Notes under the pieces: model-generated
Told to the model about the DNA's origin: nothing
Seen by the model: the letters and a program-made list of their open reading frames with translations, nothing else
Database searches by the model: none
Part shown: positions 62,722 to 64,000 of the stretch, one piece after another
How the letters are laid out: every line of letters begins with the position of its first letter
Numbering within the stretch: position 1 is the stretch's first letter
Position numbers and translations under genes: made by a program
Origin: Pratylenchus scribneri
Lineage: Eukaryota > Nematoda > Chromadorea > Rhabditida > Pratylenchidae
Assembly (NCBI GenBank): GCA_030063045.1
Contig: JAQSEB010000050.1
Span: 1,364,001 to 1,428,000 of the forward strand
Reading direction: 5' to 3'
Length of the DNA: 64,000 nucleotides

Positions 62722-63769
62722 TCACAAGAAAGTCCAATTGTCTTTTTCTTGGACCCAAGAGATCCCCGGTTTTATTGGTTTTTGCATTTTTTCAAATTGT
62801 TGCTTCCTTCCATTCTCCGGTTGCTGCCTCCCAAGCAAGAAAAGGCGATACGGTTCCATTTCCGTTTCATTCCACGGTGTAAACCTTAAAGTTAAAACCT
62901 TAAATTGGAATCCAACTAATTTAATAAAAACCGGATTGCATTTTGATCCTCCGAATTTGGCATCGCATAGACCTGTGTTCGGCTTCGTCTTAACCGAAAA
63001 TTACTTATTTAGTTAAATTTTAATTCAAAATTTAAACCTGACTGCATCATGGGCCAATTGGACAAATTTATGCCGGTTTTCCTTCAACAAAATTGCCGCT
63101 TCCGGGTTTGCGGCTTGTGCCGAATCACAATGGCAGCTGAAGAAAATTCCCTTAAAAACCAAATGAATTGAACATTTTATTTTTTGTATAAACCTGAGTT
63201 GCCGTGATGACCTGATAAATATGATTTCGGTCGCGTTGCCATCCACTGGGGAAGAACCGGGTCAAATCGACACAATTGTCTTTTGGATTGATCAGCGGAT
63301 GGAACAATGCTTCCTCGAATTGAACCGTCTTTTAAATGAAAAAGTTAATTGGATTTGTTTAAAGAATGAATAATGAATTAATTAAAATTACCGGGACCAA
63401 GTTTGTGTCTGGAAATTCTTCCGGAATTGTGATGGTGAAGCGAAAAATGCCGCCATAAAATATGCCAGTTCGTACGATGAGCAGCCCAAACCAAACTGTG
63501 TAAATTAAATAGTTAAATATGTATAATTTGAACAAAAAACCTAGAGGAGTTTCTGCTGCCGGTGTGATGTAGCATCCTTCGATTGGATTCTTTGCAACTG
63601 CTTCACTTAAAATTAGGTGGTTTATTTTAATAAAATTAAAATTCACTTACTATTCTCTGAATATGTAGTGAACTCGCTCATGAGTTGTTGTCAAAAAATT
63701 GGCTGAAGATGATGTACATGTACCACCATCTTCGTCATTTTTATTAGAATTTTTTATTGGTGAGGTCAT
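62722..63769 (-). CDS. AKTIP/FTS-like UBC-fold protein without catalytic Cys
   Basis: A minus-strand gene of about six exons, ATG at 63769 (MTSPIKNSNKNDEDGG), TGA at 62722, roughly 250 aa. The core follows AKTIP: VWFGLLIVRTGIFYGGIFRFTITIPEEFPDTN in the UBC fold, VQFEEALFHPLINPKDNCVDLTRFFPSGWQRDRNHIYQVI, then NPEAAILLKENRHKFVQLAHDAV and the tail FTPWNE, GISWVQEKDNW. No Cys stands at the E2 active-site position (after HPLI), as in AKTIP, so it is not an active E2. AKTIP forms the FTS-Hook-FHIP complex in vesicle transport. It is upstream of gld-2 on the same strand with 154 bp between the genes. Confidence 0.88.
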
Positions 63770-64000
63770 CTTCTAAATATAGACAAATTTAGTTTTGATT
63801 TTTTAAATATCTAATAATTAAATCAATCCAATCAACACTCAGCAGTGAGTGTACTTACGCTTATTTCCTAGTTAAGTAAAATAGTTAAAGGGCGAACACC
63901 CTGTTTGTGTTATGCTGGAGTGCCCATCTTCACTTCTTCGGGGCCCAGAGAATTTTATGATGAATGATAAAAATTAAAAAATGTTATAAATTTATTTGCC
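63770..64000. other. 5' flank of AKTIP-like gene
   Basis: 231 bp of upstream DNA with a GC-richer patch (63895-63950). No gene is supported. Confidence 0.4.

Overview
This window is nematode nuclear DNA. It is AT-rich, with small genes split by short GT-AG introns (often 40-70 bp) whose acceptors read TTTTAG or TTTCAG. The proteins are recognisable nematode orthologues (LAG-1/CSL, GLD-2, lysyl hydroxylase, TAPT1), and there is a 119-nt 5S rRNA gene very close to the Caenorhabditis 5S. The exact species cannot be named from sequence alone; a tylenchid (possibly plant-parasitic) nematode is a guess from composition and intron style.

Layout. 0.6-1.3 kb (-): a possible secreted peptide precursor. 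2.7-3.1 kb: an in-frame GC-richer minisatellite. 4.4-5.0 kb: an old tandem duplication. 6.0-7.6 kb (-): UCH-L deubiquitinase. 8.5-10.1 kb (+): hnRNP K-like triple-KH protein. 11.2-13.5 kb (-): CSL/LAG-1. 14.2-15.0 kb (-): unrecognised small protein. 15.7-18.1 kb (+): mitochondrial processing peptidase beta. 18.7-22.9 kb (+): MED26-like Mediator subunit. 23.8-26.0 kb (-): TauE/SafE-type membrane protein. 27.1-30.7 kb (-): MTO1/GidA. 30.9-34.8 kb (+): procollagen lysyl hydroxylase. 35.1-39.6 kb (+): TAPT1, with a 5S rRNA gene inside one intron. 39.6-40.4 kb (-): mitochondrial acyl carrier protein. 40.9-42.7 kb (+): DNA primase small subunit. 43.1-45.9 kb (+): the N-terminal quarter only of a NUP205-like nucleoporin. 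46.44-58.89 kb (-): a complete BEL/Pao LTR retroelement with an env-like gene. 59.0-62.6 kb (-): GLD-2 poly(A) polymerase. 62.7-63.8 kb (-): AKTIP-like UBC-fold protein.

The most striking object is the 12.4-kb BEL/Pao element. Its two 481-bp LTRs look identical, it has a 5-bp target duplication, and one unbroken 3,537-codon frame covers gag, protease, RT, RNase H, integrase, a phlebovirus-Gc-like glycoprotein and then a 626-aa charged coiled-coil module of unknown function. A good splice acceptor sits just before that last module. Introns and spacers also carry at least 16 copies of a short repeat with a Pol III B-box (GGTTCGAATCC), some fused as palindromes, plus eight single tRNA-like relics.

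The host genes are mostly housekeeping: organelle tRNA modification, protein import, fatty-acid/lipoate carrier, replication, transcription and mRNA 3' end control. They are packed head-to-head or tail-to-tail with spacers of 85-900 bp. No functional cluster is evident apart from possible operon-like spacing of AKTIP with GLD-2 and of primase with the NUP205 fragment.
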